NCBI GenBank assembly: GCA_002309585.1
Contig: DBXN01000130.1
Coordinates: 27,046-63,288 of the forward strand
DNA length: 36,243 nt
Reading direction: 5' to 3'
DNA from: Verrucomicrobia bacterium UBA1211
GTDB lineage: Bacteria; Verrucomicrobiota; Kiritimatiellia; RFP12; UBA1067
Shown: piece by piece, positions 26,805 through 35,370 of the stretch
Layout of the letters: every line of letters begins with the position of its first letter
Position numbering within the stretch: the first letter of the stretch is position 1
Notes under the pieces: model-generated
Told to the model about the DNA's origin: nothing
Seen by the model: the letters and a program-made list of their open reading frames with translations, nothing else
Databases searched by the model: none
Made by a program: the position numbers and the translations under genes

Positions 26805-26834
26805 AATCTTTGACCTTGATTTTAGATTTTTGAC
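26805..26834 (-). promoter_or_regulatory. Paired direct repeats, possible AraC-type operator
   Basis: On the minus strand GTCAAAAATC (complement 26825-26834) and GTCAAAGATT (complement 26805-26814) match at 8 of 10 positions and are 20 bp apart. AraC-family regulators commonly bind such spaced direct repeats. An AraC-family gene ends 130 bp upstream and the secreted beta-strand-repeat gene starts 120 bp downstream. Confidence 0.38.
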
Positions 26835-26925
26835 ACAAATACACCCCCATCCCGTGTGTTAGTGAGATTGAGTGGTTCCGCGTCACCTGAAGCAATTGCG
26901 AAACTTGCCGCTTTTTTTGAAATGA

Positions 26926-26944
26926 CAAGGCCGCCCCGGCCTTG
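26926..26944 (-). terminator. Hairpin downstream of the AraC-family gene
   Basis: Perfect arms caaggcc (26926-26932) and ggccttg (26938-26944), 5-nt loop, 24 bp after the stop codon. On the minus strand the hairpin is followed by an A-run, not a T-run, so it is atypical. Confidence 0.4.
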
Positions 26945-26967
26945 CCGCAACCGGTTTTACAATTGCC

Positions 26968-27858
26968 TCATCTGTTCAAGCGCCAAGCGTTCGGAGAGAG
27001 GCCGACATGTTTCTGAAAGACGTAGGAGAAGTAGGCCAAGGAGGAGAAACCGACGGCGGAACCGACTTGTTCGACGGTAAGCGACGTGTTGCGCAGAAGC
27101 GCGCGGGCGCGGTTGATCCGCATCTCGACGACATAGGCGTGGGGGGAGAATCCCATCTGTTTTTTGAAGAGCCGCCTGAAGAGCGAATAACCCATGCCGT
27201 GACGTCTGGCGAGCTCTTCAAGGTCGATGTTCTCGTGGATGCGGGACGCCATCTCATCGCACGAGGAGGCGATCGCATTCGAGAACGGGCGGGTTTCGAT
27301 GGCGGCGAAAGGGGCGATGTCCGTGAGCAATCCGACCGCCTCGGCGACCAGTTTCGGGACATGGACCGTGCGTCCGTCCATAAAAAACCGCGTGATTCTG
27401 CGGAACCGTTGCCGCACGGCAGTAGCGGGGACGCCTTTGACGACGGGACGGTTGACGTTAAAAAACGCGCCCAGAACCTGTTCAACATAAGAGCCCGAGA
27501 GTCCGCACCAGCGCTCCGTCCATCCAACCGCTTTTTGGGGACGGTATCGATGCCACTCGCCCGGATGCAGGATAAAGACATCCCCGCTCTCCAGTCGCGC
27601 GGTTCCGCCATGCTCGGTTTCAAGAATACCGCCGCCCCTCCCGATAAACAAAATATGGCAATTCGGCAGCCGCCGCCCCCTGTTCCAGCTGAACATGTAG
27701 TCGGAAGGATGGCGATGCGGCGGATAGACCTCGCCCAGCCTGATGTTCGCGAAGCCCACGTTCGTCACCTTCACCCCCCATCCGAGGTCAAACTTGTCTA
27801 TCGGATGGTAAAGCGCAAGGTTGCCGGGAATCGTGATTTCACCGGTATCCGCCGTCAT
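26968..27858 (-). CDS. AraC-family transcriptional regulator (296 aa)
   Basis: An N-terminal cupin-type sensor (about 1-150: HRHPSDYMFSWNRGRRL, SGDVFILHPGEWHRY) is followed by a C-terminal double helix-turn-helix (about 200-290: LEELARRHGMGYSLFRRLFKKQMGFSPHAY, then VEQVGSAVGFSSLAYFSYVFQKHVGLSP), the AraC/XylS DNA-binding domain. The start at 27858 overlaps the upstream stop as ATGA, with GGAG 8 nt before it, so translation is coupled to the upstream secreted protein gene. AraC-type cupin regulators usually sense a sugar. Control of the neighbouring glycan-degradation genes is inferred from proximity. Confidence 0.9.
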   Translation of the reverse strand: MTADTGEITIPGNLALYHPIDKFDLGWGVKVTNVGFANIRLGEVYPPHRHPSDYMFSWNRGRRLPNCHILFIGRGGGILETEHGGTARLESGDVFILHPGEWHRYRPQKAVGWTERWCGLSGSYVEQVLGAFFNVNRPVVKGVPATAVRQRFRRITRFFMDGRTVHVPKLVAEAVGLLTDIAPFAAIETRPFSNAIASSCDEMASRIHENIDLEELARRHGMGYSLFRRLFKKQMGFSPHAYVVEMRINRARALLRNTSLTVEQVGSAVGFSSLAYFSYVFQKHVGLSPNAWRLNR

Positions 27859-29246
27859 CGGACCAGCTCCCGCCAAGTTTCTGTTGGATAATCGTAACGG
27901 ACCCCGAACGCCTCATCAATCATACGGATGGCCTCGCGAAACGTCTTTCCTTGGAAAGAGAAACGATGGCGGGCCTCCAGCCTCGCCTGGTCGGTTATTG
28001 CACATGAGTATCTGACGCGCTTCCGAATGTTTCCCCGTCCGAGCCCTTTATTCTTCTTGAAACAGCATTCGTTCAGACTGTTGATGACCAGCCGTGAAAC
28101 CTTCCGAAACGTCACATCCTCCAATACCGTATCGGGCATCCGTTCCATGAACACGCTCGTTGACCAATCAATCATCGCCTCGTCACCCGATACAAAATAG
28201 TAGATGGAATCGTAATGATCCACCCCTTTCAAATCCAGACGAACATGATCCAATCCTCCCAGATAAACCAAGACATCCAACAGGGATCCCGCCGGTACGG
28301 TGAGATCATGCTTGCGGACCCATTTGACATCGTTAGGATAATTCCCCTCAATCCGGACCCGACAATAATGTTTACCAAACCGCTTCTCCAAATACTCAAG
28401 AATCTCCTCCAACGTTGTCCCCCGATACCCTAATTGGGGAACGGGGGTTTCGGCGAGCTTTCGCAAATAACCGTTCCAACGAAGGCGTAACGGTTCCACC
28501 CGGTTTGTGATGGCTCCTCCGGGAAACCGTGACAGCCAGTCCCGTTCCGCCAGCAAATCCTCCTTTGTATCAGCATACTCATTTATCGACAGAGTAGCCT
28601 CTCCGATTCCATAAGTGATCGCTTCACGTTTCTTTTTCTCCCGTTCATCCTGCGGTTCCTTCGGAAGTCTCGCCAATTCACCTTCCAGCTGTTCCAGACG
28701 ATTGGTGGCCCAAAGGTGTTTCCGTTCAAGATCCGCAAGTCGTATGTCCGCTTCCTGAACATTGCGGGAAACCGGCCATACCATTCGATCCAAACGATCA
28801 TCGATTTCCCAGTGGGGATGTCCCAATTCGAAAAGCCTGGATTCAAAGTCAGAGTTAATACGATATATGTAATAATGCGAACCGATTGCGTACTGTTCCG
28901 GCCACGGTTTCAGCGGCTCGCACATGGGGCAGCAGCAACCGCTGTCCGACAACAGAAGGTATTTCCCGCGCAACGCATCCGGACTCAGGACACAGAAGAG
29001 AACAGCCGTGCAGTTGGAGACGGCTTCGGGAGGAAGTGCGGTTGGATAAATGCGAACGGTTTCACCCGTGATCAGTTTCAACTCCTGCTGATAACCGACC
29101 GGTGTCGCGACGATAACTTTCTTGTTCGTCGCAGTCATATAATCAGAAACCGTCGCATCCGGAGCGCCCCAAAGCCGCAACGCCGCCAGTGCCACCGACA
29201 ACCCGATTCCCTTGTGCAGAAAAAACCGTCTGTTCGTGCGCATCAT
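27855..29246 (-). CDS. Unrecognised exported protein with coiled coil (463 aa)
   Basis: I do not recognise this family. An N-terminal RTNRRFFLHKGIGLSVALAALRLWG segment looks like a signal peptide. Residues 104-109 are CCCPMC, a dense cysteine cluster that could bind metal or form disulfides. Residues about 165-235 are charged and helical (LADLERKHLWATNRLEQLEGELARL), a likely coiled coil. The C-terminal part has two segments, TLEEILEYLEKRFGKHY and TFREAIRMIDEAFGVRYDYP, resembling the short secretin/TonB-like alpha-beta units. Base composition is more AT-rich than the neighbours, especially 28000-29200. It starts 31 bp after the PHP gene and overlaps the AraC gene by 4 bp, which suggests a functional link with that regulator. 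Confidence 0.55.
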   Translation of the reverse strand: MMRTNRRFFLHKGIGLSVALAALRLWGAPDATVSDYMTATNKKVIVATPVGYQQELKLITGETVRIYPTALPPEAVSNCTAVLFCVLSPDALRGKYLLLSDSGCCCPMCEPLKPWPEQYAIGSHYYIYRINSDFESRLFELGHPHWEIDDRLDRMVWPVSRNVQEADIRLADLERKHLWATNRLEQLEGELARLPKEPQDEREKKKREAITYGIGEATLSINEYADTKEDLLAERDWLSRFPGGAITNRVEPLRLRWNGYLRKLAETPVPQLGYRGTTLEEILEYLEKRFGKHYCRVRIEGNYPNDVKWVRKHDLTVPAGSLLDVLVYLGGLDHVRLDLKGVDHYDSIYYFVSGDEAMIDWSTSVFMERMPDTVLEDVTFRKVSRLVINSLNECCFKKNKGLGRGNIRKRVRYSCAITDQARLEARHRFSFQGKTFREAIRMIDEAFGVRYDYPTETWRELVR

Positions 29247-29277
29247 TGTTTCTCCCTCTGTGACTCGAAGAAAACCG

Positions 29278-30150
29278 TTATGTCGCTTTCGGGGCTATGC
29301 CCTCACGTCCAATCCGCTCCAGCTTCGTCCGCGCGAAATCAAACCCGTACAGGAGTGTCTGGGCGGAATGGGCGTCGGAATTGATCATCACGGGCACACC
29401 CCGCTGAAGCAGCAGGGCGAGAAAGGTGTCCGACGGATAAGTGTCGTCCAGCGCGCGGCGGGCCATGCCGCCGGTGTTGACCTCGACGATCTTCCCGGAG
29501 CGGGCGATCGCATCGGCCGTTTGGACCAATTCCGCCCGATACCAATCCGCCCGCTCATCGAAAAACCGCAACACGCCGTTCCGTTTCCGGATCAGATCGG
29601 GATGGCCGATGATCTCGAAATCGCCGAGGGCGACCATCTCGCGTTCCCGCTCGAAGTAGGTTTCGACCAGCCGCCGGGCATCTCCCCTGAACACCCGCGC
29701 CAACCCGTCACGCAACTCCTCCACCGGACCGTCCACCGTGAATCGGTTCCCGGGATTATCGTCGGAGACATAATGGACCGACCCGATCAAGTAATCGGGC
29801 CGGTACGCCGCATAACGGGAATAGGAGGGAATCGACACCCCCGGGATATAATCGACCTCAAACCCGCAGAGAACCGTGATCCGGTCGCCGTAAACCGACG
29901 CCAACCGGCGGATTTCCGTGCAATAGTCCGCATAGCGGTTGATCGGCAGATGCCAATCCGTCGCTTCTGGATAGCAGGCGTGGGCGGAAAAGCCCAACAC
30001 GCGGACACCCTGTTCAAGGGCCGCCCGCACCATCGCCTCCGGCGCGTCATTCCCGTCGCAGAAAATCGTATGAAGATGGTAATCGGCCAGCGGGACGGGT
30101 TCCGATCCCGACCGGCAGATCAAACGGGTTCCTGTCTCGGCCTGAGGCAT
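29278..30150 (-). CDS. PHP-domain phosphoesterase, histidinol-phosphatase-like (290 aa)
   Basis: The complete PHP metal-binding set is visible: DYH25LH27T, GFSAH57, GFE98VDY, GSVH126YV, GH183PD and NSD259AH261. This is the pattern of HisK-type histidinol-phosphatases and related trinuclear-metal phosphoesterases (histidinol phosphate to histidinol plus phosphate). The start at 30150 lies 14 bp after the upstream esterase stop; an in-frame start at 30189 would overlap it. No his genes are nearby, so the substrate may be another phosphomonoester. Confidence 0.82.
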   Translation of the reverse strand: MPQAETGTRLICRSGSEPVPLADYHLHTIFCDGNDAPEAMVRAALEQGVRVLGFSAHACYPEATDWHLPINRYADYCTEIRRLASVYGDRITVLCGFEVDYIPGVSIPSYSRYAAYRPDYLIGSVHYVSDDNPGNRFTVDGPVEELRDGLARVFRGDARRLVETYFEREREMVALGDFEIIGHPDLIRKRNGVLRFFDERADWYRAELVQTADAIARSGKIVEVNTGGMARRALDDTYPSDTFLALLLQRGVPVMINSDAHSAQTLLYGFDFARTKLERIGREGIAPKAT

Positions 30151-30164
30151 CCGTTCCACACCGC

Positions 30165-31073
30165 TCAGCGTTTCATTCTGCCCAGCCATACCGCCAGAAG
30201 CTTTTCCCACCCGTCCACGCTACGGCCATGTTTCCGCATCCCGTAGCCGTGACCGCCATCGGGAAAACAGTGCATCTCCGCCTTCACCCCCGCGAATTTG
30301 AGCGCGGCGAAATAGGCGAGGGCGTTCTCGATATGGCACCCGTCATCTTCCGCCTGAATGATGAATGCGGGCGGGGTCGTCTTATCGACCGGGAAGGTCG
30401 GCCGGAGCGTCAACGGCAACTGCGGAAGGCTGTTGTCGCCGGGTGCCAGCGTCCACGGATAGACGACGATAGAGAAGTCCGGGCGGCAGGAGTATTTATC
30501 CGCATCGTCCACCGGCTCATAGGCACGGTTCTTGTGGTTCGTCGAGACGCGGACCGTCAGATTCGCCCCTGCGGAAAAACCCATGATCCCCAACTTTCCG
30601 GGGTCGATCCCGTATTCCGCCGCGCGCGACCGAATCAGCGAGAGGGCGCGCTGCGCATCCATCAGCGCGGCATCGGGCTGTCCGGGACACCGGTACTTCA
30701 GGACAAACGCCGAAAAGCCCTGTTCATTCAGCCACTCCGCGATCTCAGTCCCCTCATGGTTATACGCCAGGATCGAATAGCCGCCACCGGGGCAGACCAA
30801 CACGGCCGGCTTATTCCCCTCCCCCGGCGCGCGGAAGAACGCGAACTCCGGCACATTGACATCCGTCAGCCGAAGGATCGTCCCGTTCGTATCCTTGATC
30901 TTAAAACGGGATTCTCCCCGCTGGGCCGGGACCTTTCCCTCTGGCCAAACCGTCGTCGCCTTTCCCTTCGCCAACACCGATTCCGCCAACTCCATATCAA
31001 TCGCCTCCGCATACGTGAAACCCGTACCCATCGCCACACACGCGACCGCCATCCAATACGCCATCCGTCTCAT
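30165..31073 (-). CDS. Secreted alpha/beta-hydrolase, carbohydrate esterase-like (302 aa)
   Basis: MRRMAYWMAVACVAMGTGFTYAEA is a likely signal peptide. The start at 31073 has AAGGAG 10 nt upstream; earlier in-frame ATGs fall in a repeat. The fold is alpha/beta-hydrolase of the acetyl-xylan-esterase/BD-FAE type: oxyanion loop CPGGGY (about 94-99), nucleophile elbow GFS167AG, acid in QAED243D, and GGH275GYG. It probably removes acetyl or feruloyl groups from polysaccharides in the periplasm, which would fit the rhamnosidases nearby. The gene is cotranscribed with the PHP gene (14-bp gap). The exact substrate is unknown. Confidence 0.8.
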   Translation of the reverse strand: MRRMAYWMAVACVAMGTGFTYAEAIDMELAESVLAKGKATTVWPEGKVPAQRGESRFKIKDTNGTILRLTDVNVPEFAFFRAPGEGNKPAVLVCPGGGYSILAYNHEGTEIAEWLNEQGFSAFVLKYRCPGQPDAALMDAQRALSLIRSRAAEYGIDPGKLGIMGFSAGANLTVRVSTNHKNRAYEPVDDADKYSCRPDFSIVVYPWTLAPGDNSLPQLPLTLRPTFPVDKTTPPAFIIQAEDDGCHIENALAYFAALKFAGVKAEMHCFPDGGHGYGMRKHGRSVDGWEKLLAVWLGRMKR

Positions 31074-31181
31074 CTTCGTCTCTCTCCTTCCTTTTTCCCT
31101 GATCCGACCGCTCACAAACCGGCTAGACCGTCTAGTTGTCCTAGAGGGTCTAGATATCCCAACGTTCCAGCGCATCTGCCA
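31074..31181. repeat. Gap with four 9-bp CTAG-headed tandem repeats
   Basis: The gap between the VWA gene and the esterase gene contains CTAG at 31123, 31132, 31141 and 31150, exactly every 9 bp (CTAGACCGT, CTAGTTGTC, CTAGAGGGT, CTAGATATC; 31123-31158). CTAG is normally rare in bacterial DNA, so this is not compositional. No promoter or gene is seen. Confidence 0.75.
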
Positions 31182-33920
31182 TCACGCTAATCCCGCCCTC
31201 TTCCGCAGGCACCACTCGGTCACCAGCAGAATACCGAGCGTCAACAGCAAAAGCGGATGGCACCAAAGGGCATATTCCCGCTTTTCGCGCACCACCCCGC
31301 TCCCCTCGCCGAACGCCTCGGCCAACGCCGCGATCCCATCGGGGCCAACCACCTTCCCACCCGTTCCCTTCGCAAGCGTCTCTAACGACGCGGGATCGGG
31401 CTGGACCCGGCCCAGTTCGATGGGACGGCGGGAGGCGGTGACCACAACCGACGTCTCGACCTGATCCGGCAGATCCGCCATTCCCTCCCCATTCTTGCGG
31501 ATCACCTCCAGACGGTAATGTCCAGCCTCGCCGGGAGAGGGCAGTGTCACCTCATAGATGCCCCGGGAGTTTTCACGCGGAGCCAGCCCGCTCCGCAGGA
31601 CCTCCCTACCTTCCGCCGTCAAGAGCGCCACTTCCAATTCCGCCCGGTCAATCCCGTTATACGCCTCATCCAAAAGCCGGGCGACCACATGGATCCCGTC
31701 ATCCGGTCCGTACACCAGCCGGTCCGTCCCGATCCGGAAGCGTTCACCGCCCGCGCGGAGACGATCACCCAACCCCCACCGCAGAACCTGGCCCCAGAAC
31801 CGGTGATGCCGCGTATCACCCACCTTGTAGCGGAGCCGCCACGTCTGGTCGAACCCAAGGCCCAGCACCTTTCCCCGTCCCGCCTGACGGGTCGTGATGA
31901 GGGCATGTTGCGCCCGATAGTTCAGCACCGCGTCCAAATGTTCCGCCGCATGGCGGACATCGGCCGGGGCCTGTTCCGCCTGCTCGCCATCGGAGACCGC
32001 TAACGCCAAAATCTCCGAGCCGGGCTTCGCGACAATCGGCAACCGCCAGTTAAATGGCTCCAGTCCCTGCCAGATGGCCTCGTTTTCCGACACACTGGCG
32101 GATTGCGCCATGACGGGATGCCCCAATCCCGAAGGAGTCAAGGTCAACCGGAACGAGCTCTCCGGCGCCTGCCAATAGCCCTGAACAGACGGTTTCACCG
32201 TAAACGGCGCCAAACCGCCGATCGGCGAATCGACCCCGAATCCTGCCGGCATCGCCTGAGGGCCGCCAATCAGCACCAGCAACGCGCCACGATCCTCCAC
32301 GCACGCCTTGATCTCGTTCTGGACAGACAACGTCAACACATCCGGCCCGATATCACCCAAAATGATCACATCGAACGCCCGCCAGGCGGCGCTGTCAACC
32401 GGCCATCCGCCGGCCTCCGCATCCCCGAAGGGTCGCGCCGCCGATGCCGCCGGCCATTCCGCCGGAGCCGCGCCGCCCACGCGGTCGGGTTCGATCAGCC
32501 AGAACTGGAGATTGACCGACTTGTCGCGCCCGTAAAACAGATTCCGCAGATATCGGAACTCCCAGCGCGGCGAGCGGTCCACCAACAACACGTTGATCCG
32601 GTCATCGCTCACCGCGACATCTGTCCGCCACTGGTTGTTGGCCTCAAAAAGTTCCCCTTCCAGCGGATCCACCCGAACCGCATACCGCACGACACCTTGG
32701 GCCTTCGGCTCATCCGTAAACCGGATCTCTTTGGACCAATCATCCTGCGGGATATCCACTTCCCGCGTCTCCACCACCTCATCACCCGCCAACAGCGAGA
32801 GGTTCACCCGCTTTCCAGCCGCGCCGCTTGCATGGAGGGTCACCGTCATCCGCATCCTGTCACCCAGGAAGATCGACTCCGGCGCCTGGACATCCGCCAA
32901 GGCGATATCGAGCGGCGGACGGGTCCCACCGATCAGCACACTGTTGACGATCACACCCTGCGCCGCCAACCGTCGCGTAACCGGCAAGAGCGAGGTATCG
33001 GCATTATGGATTCCGTCGCTCAGCAACAGAACGCCGGCCAGCTGCTCCGACGGGATCCGTTTGAGAACCGATTCCATCGCGCCGGTGAGATCGGTCGCGG
33101 AGGCGATCGACTGCGCGACATGACGCGGGAGTCCGGTCATTGTGACACCCGCCAACCGATCCTCTTCCGACATCGGATACAAGGCGCGTCCGAAACCGAA
33201 GGTGTCCACATCGTAACGCTCCCGCAAACGGGTCAGGAACGAGGCCGAAGTGTCCCCCGGCCGGCCATCCAGCAGGGAACAGGCCAACGCAACACGGCTC
33301 GTCTCGCAAAAGGCATCGACCGCTTGCCGTTCGGTATCCGGCAAGCGTTCCCACGCGGTCTGGGCATGAACGTCGGCATTCGTCAACACAGCGCTATCAC
33401 GGCCGCTCCGCCACGTCGCCCAAGCCAGCCGCTCGCCCGTCGTCCACTGCCGATCCGGGAAACGCATGGATTCCGACACATCCACCAAGACCGCCACATG
33501 CCGTGCGATCTTGCGCGCCGTATAAAAGACCAGGGTTGGCTGGAGGAACATCCATGCGGCCAGCACCACCGCCATGACACGCAGGGTGGCAAGCAACCGT
33601 CCGCGCATTTCGAGCGGCGAATACTCGCGCCGGACCGCAGCCAGCGCGCACTCAACGGCGCAACCGGCTGTTGCCGAGACCGCCCAGAGCGGAAGAGGCG
33701 AGGCATAAACGACGAACCGGGCCAATAGCTGCGCCAGCCCCCACATGGCGGCGGAGGCGGCCAACGCGCGAAAGGCAACCAGGCAAACCGTCGGAAAGCG
33801 GCCCCGCAAACGGGCACTGCCGCGACGGACCGCCAGCCACACCGCCACCAGTGCGATGGCTAATGCGGCAAGCGCTCCGACCGGCCATTCCGGCGGCAAA
33901 AGATCAAGTTGCCGGATCAC
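31182..33920 (-). CDS. Membrane VWA-domain protein with GATase1-like domain (912 aa)
   Basis: The N-terminus has three to four hydrophobic segments within residues 15-130. A VWA domain follows with MIDAS start VD147VSES and LLSDGIHN. Beta-sandwich segments come next, then a class-I glutamine-amidotransferase-like flavodoxin fold region (VIILGDIGPDVLT ... GALLVLIGGPQAM) and a C-terminal transmembrane segment (LLLLTLGILLVTEWCL). This architecture is common in planctomycete/verrucomicrobial genomes near MoxR-type ATPases, but no such partner is seen here. The start at 33920 lies inside the PurF-like gene (17-bp overlap), indicating coupling. Its function is unknown; a scaffold in envelope assembly is one guess. 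Confidence 0.78.
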   Translation of the reverse strand: MIRQLDLLPPEWPVGALAALAIALVAVWLAVRRGSARLRGRFPTVCLVAFRALAASAAMWGLAQLLARFVVYASPLPLWAVSATAGCAVECALAAVRREYSPLEMRGRLLATLRVMAVVLAAWMFLQPTLVFYTARKIARHVAVLVDVSESMRFPDRQWTTGERLAWATWRSGRDSAVLTNADVHAQTAWERLPDTERQAVDAFCETSRVALACSLLDGRPGDTSASFLTRLRERYDVDTFGFGRALYPMSEEDRLAGVTMTGLPRHVAQSIASATDLTGAMESVLKRIPSEQLAGVLLLSDGIHNADTSLLPVTRRLAAQGVIVNSVLIGGTRPPLDIALADVQAPESIFLGDRMRMTVTLHASGAAGKRVNLSLLAGDEVVETREVDIPQDDWSKEIRFTDEPKAQGVVRYAVRVDPLEGELFEANNQWRTDVAVSDDRINVLLVDRSPRWEFRYLRNLFYGRDKSVNLQFWLIEPDRVGGAAPAEWPAASAARPFGDAEAGGWPVDSAAWRAFDVIILGDIGPDVLTLSVQNEIKACVEDRGALLVLIGGPQAMPAGFGVDSPIGGLAPFTVKPSVQGYWQAPESSFRLTLTPSGLGHPVMAQSASVSENEAIWQGLEPFNWRLPIVAKPGSEILALAVSDGEQAEQAPADVRHAAEHLDAVLNYRAQHALITTRQAGRGKVLGLGFDQTWRLRYKVGDTRHHRFWGQVLRWGLGDRLRAGGERFRIGTDRLVYGPDDGIHVVARLLDEAYNGIDRAELEVALLTAEGREVLRSGLAPRENSRGIYEVTLPSPGEAGHYRLEVIRKNGEGMADLPDQVETSVVVTASRRPIELGRVQPDPASLETLAKGTGGKVVGPDGIAALAEAFGEGSGVVREKREYALWCHPLLLLTLGILLVTEWCLRKRAGLA

Positions 33921-35370
33921 CCTTCCTCCCCGCGCAGCCGGGACATCCGCCGCATCCGCCCTTCAGGGAGACATCGCGGCCCGTCCAGCAATAGGTGCAA
34001 AGTTTCTCACGCGGCAGACCGATCGCGGCGATCAGATCATCCAGCCGTTGGTACGCCAATGACGAGAGCCCCAACCGCTGACGGATCCGGCCAACCATAT
34101 CCTGATAGGGCTGCCCGTCTGGATCCTCATATTTGGTGATATCCGTATCCTCGCCGTTGATTTCCTTGATGATCCGGCGGGAGAGCAGATCCATCTCACT
34201 CTTCGAACGGGAGAAATTCAGGAACTGGCATTTGTAGAGCAACGGCGGACAGGCGATCCGCATGTGGATCTCTTTCGCGCCGGCATCGTAGAGACGTTTC
34301 ACCTGATCGCGAAGCTGCGTCCCGCGCACAATCGAATCGTCACAGAAGACCAGCCTCTTCCCTTTAATCAGCCCGGGGATCGGGATCAGCTTCATGTGGG
34401 CGATCAGGTCACGCGCCCGCTGGTCCGGCGGCATGAAACTGCGCGGCCAGGTCGGTGTGTATTTGACGAAGGGACGCGCATACCGGGTATTCGACTCAAC
34501 CGCGTAGCCCAAAGCGTGGGCGACCCCGGAGTCCGGCACACCGCCGACCGAATCGGCCTCAACGGGGTTGCGCCGGGCCAGCGCGCCGCCGCACCGGTAA
34601 CGCGCCATCTCGACATTCCGACCCTCATAGGAGGAAGCCGGGAAGCCGAAATAGACCCAGAAGAAGGAACAGATCGCCATCTCCTCACCCGGGGGAGTAA
34701 GCTGTTCCCAGCCATCGGGCGTACACTTTACCATCTCCCCCGGTCCCAGTTCATAGGCGACCGTATATCCCAGATTCGGAAAGGCGCAAGACTCCTGCGC
34801 GACGGCGACCGCATCATGCTTCTGCCCCAGAATCACCGGGGTCCGCCCGTAACGGTCCCGCACCGCATAGAAATCGCCCGTGAGCGTCAGAATCAACATC
34901 GAACAGGAACCTTGAATCCGCTCCTGCGCATACCGCACCCCCTCAACGAACGAGGATTGGCTGTCGATCAATGTCGCGACCAGTTCCGTCGGATTGATCC
35001 CGCTTCGGCTCATCTCCGAAAACTGGGCGCTACGGTTCTCAAACATCTCGCCCACCAGTTCCGCCAGATTCGTCACGATCCCGACCGTCACGATCGCGTA
35101 GACGCCCAGATGCGACGAGATGATCAACGGCTGATCTTCATTATCGCTGATCACCCCGATCCCGGCCTTTCCGAAGAACACCTTGAAATCGTTCTCGAAC
35201 TTGGTCCGGAATTGAGAATTCGAAATGTCGTGGATCGCCCGCTGGAATCCCTTATCCGACAAAACCGCCATGCCGCCGCGCATAGTCCCCAAATGAGAGT
35301 GGTAATCCGTCCCGAAAAAGAGATCCGCCACGCAATCGTCTTTAGAAGTCGCGCCAAAAAATCCGCCCAT
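33904..35370 (-). CDS. PurF-like amidophosphoribosyltransferase paralogue lacking Cys nucleophile (488 aa)
   Basis: The start at 35370 (AAGGA, 8 nt) gives MGGFFGATSK. The chain matches PurF along its length: an Ntn-type N-domain (TDYHSHLGTMRGG, GIGVISD, LGVYAIVTVG, NPTELVATLI), RDRYGRTP, LGPGEMV, CSFFWVYFGFP-SSYEG, VPDSGVAHALGYA, and a PRPP loop CD344D345SIVRGTQ. The C-terminus is cysteine-rich (CTYCWTG ... GGCGGCPGCAG). Classical PurF needs Cys directly after the initiator Met to hydrolyse glutamine; here it is Gly. I recall a similar MGGFFG paralogue in Bacteroides, so this looks like a conserved subfamily rather than decay. Phosphoribosyl transfer may use ammonia or another acceptor. The purF symbol is withheld for this reason. 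Confidence 0.82.
   Translation of the reverse strand: MGGFFGATSKDDCVADLFFGTDYHSHLGTMRGGMAVLSDKGFQRAIHDISNSQFRTKFENDFKVFFGKAGIGVISDNEDQPLIISSHLGVYAIVTVGIVTNLAELVGEMFENRSAQFSEMSRSGINPTELVATLIDSQSSFVEGVRYAQERIQGSCSMLILTLTGDFYAVRDRYGRTPVILGQKHDAVAVAQESCAFPNLGYTVAYELGPGEMVKCTPDGWEQLTPPGEEMAICSFFWVYFGFPASSYEGRNVEMARYRCGGALARRNPVEADSVGGVPDSGVAHALGYAVESNTRYARPFVKYTPTWPRSFMPPDQRARDLIAHMKLIPIPGLIKGKRLVFCDDSIVRGTQLRDQVKRLYDAGAKEIHMRIACPPLLYKCQFLNFSRSKSEMDLLSRRIIKEINGEDTDITKYEDPDGQPYQDMVGRIRQRLGLSSLAYQRLDDLIAAIGLPREKLCTYCWTGRDVSLKGGCGGCPGCAGRKGDPAT

Larger units (their letters stand above)
26685..26967. other. AT-rich regulatory gap between the AraC gene and the beta-strand-repeat gene
   Basis: No gene is seen. 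It contains a 7-bp hairpin after the AraC gene (26926-26944) and an AT-rich stretch (26760-26845) with two similar decamers 20 bp apart (26805-26814 and 26825-26834). A loose TTGTTT/TACTAT promoter with a 19-bp spacer can be drawn around 26770-26800 on the minus strand. Confidence 0.5.

Noticed and set aside
26926..26944. Rho-independent terminator of the AraC gene with U-tract
   Set aside because: The hairpin is real, but on the transcribed strand it is followed by A residues; kept only as an atypical hairpin.
31074..31175. Longer N-terminus for the esterase (start at 31175)
   Set aside because: It would translate the CTAG 9-bp repeat and bury the signal peptide; the start at 31073 has a ribosome site and a clean signal peptide.
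32103..33728. 541-codon plus-strand open frame opposite the VWA gene
   Set aside because: Antisense shadow; Arg/His/Pro-rich, no motif, no ribosome site.
33904..35370. Decayed purF pseudogene
   Set aside because: The frame is intact, the PRPP loop and Ntn-domain motifs are preserved, and the MGGFFG start resembles a conserved paralogue rather than damage.
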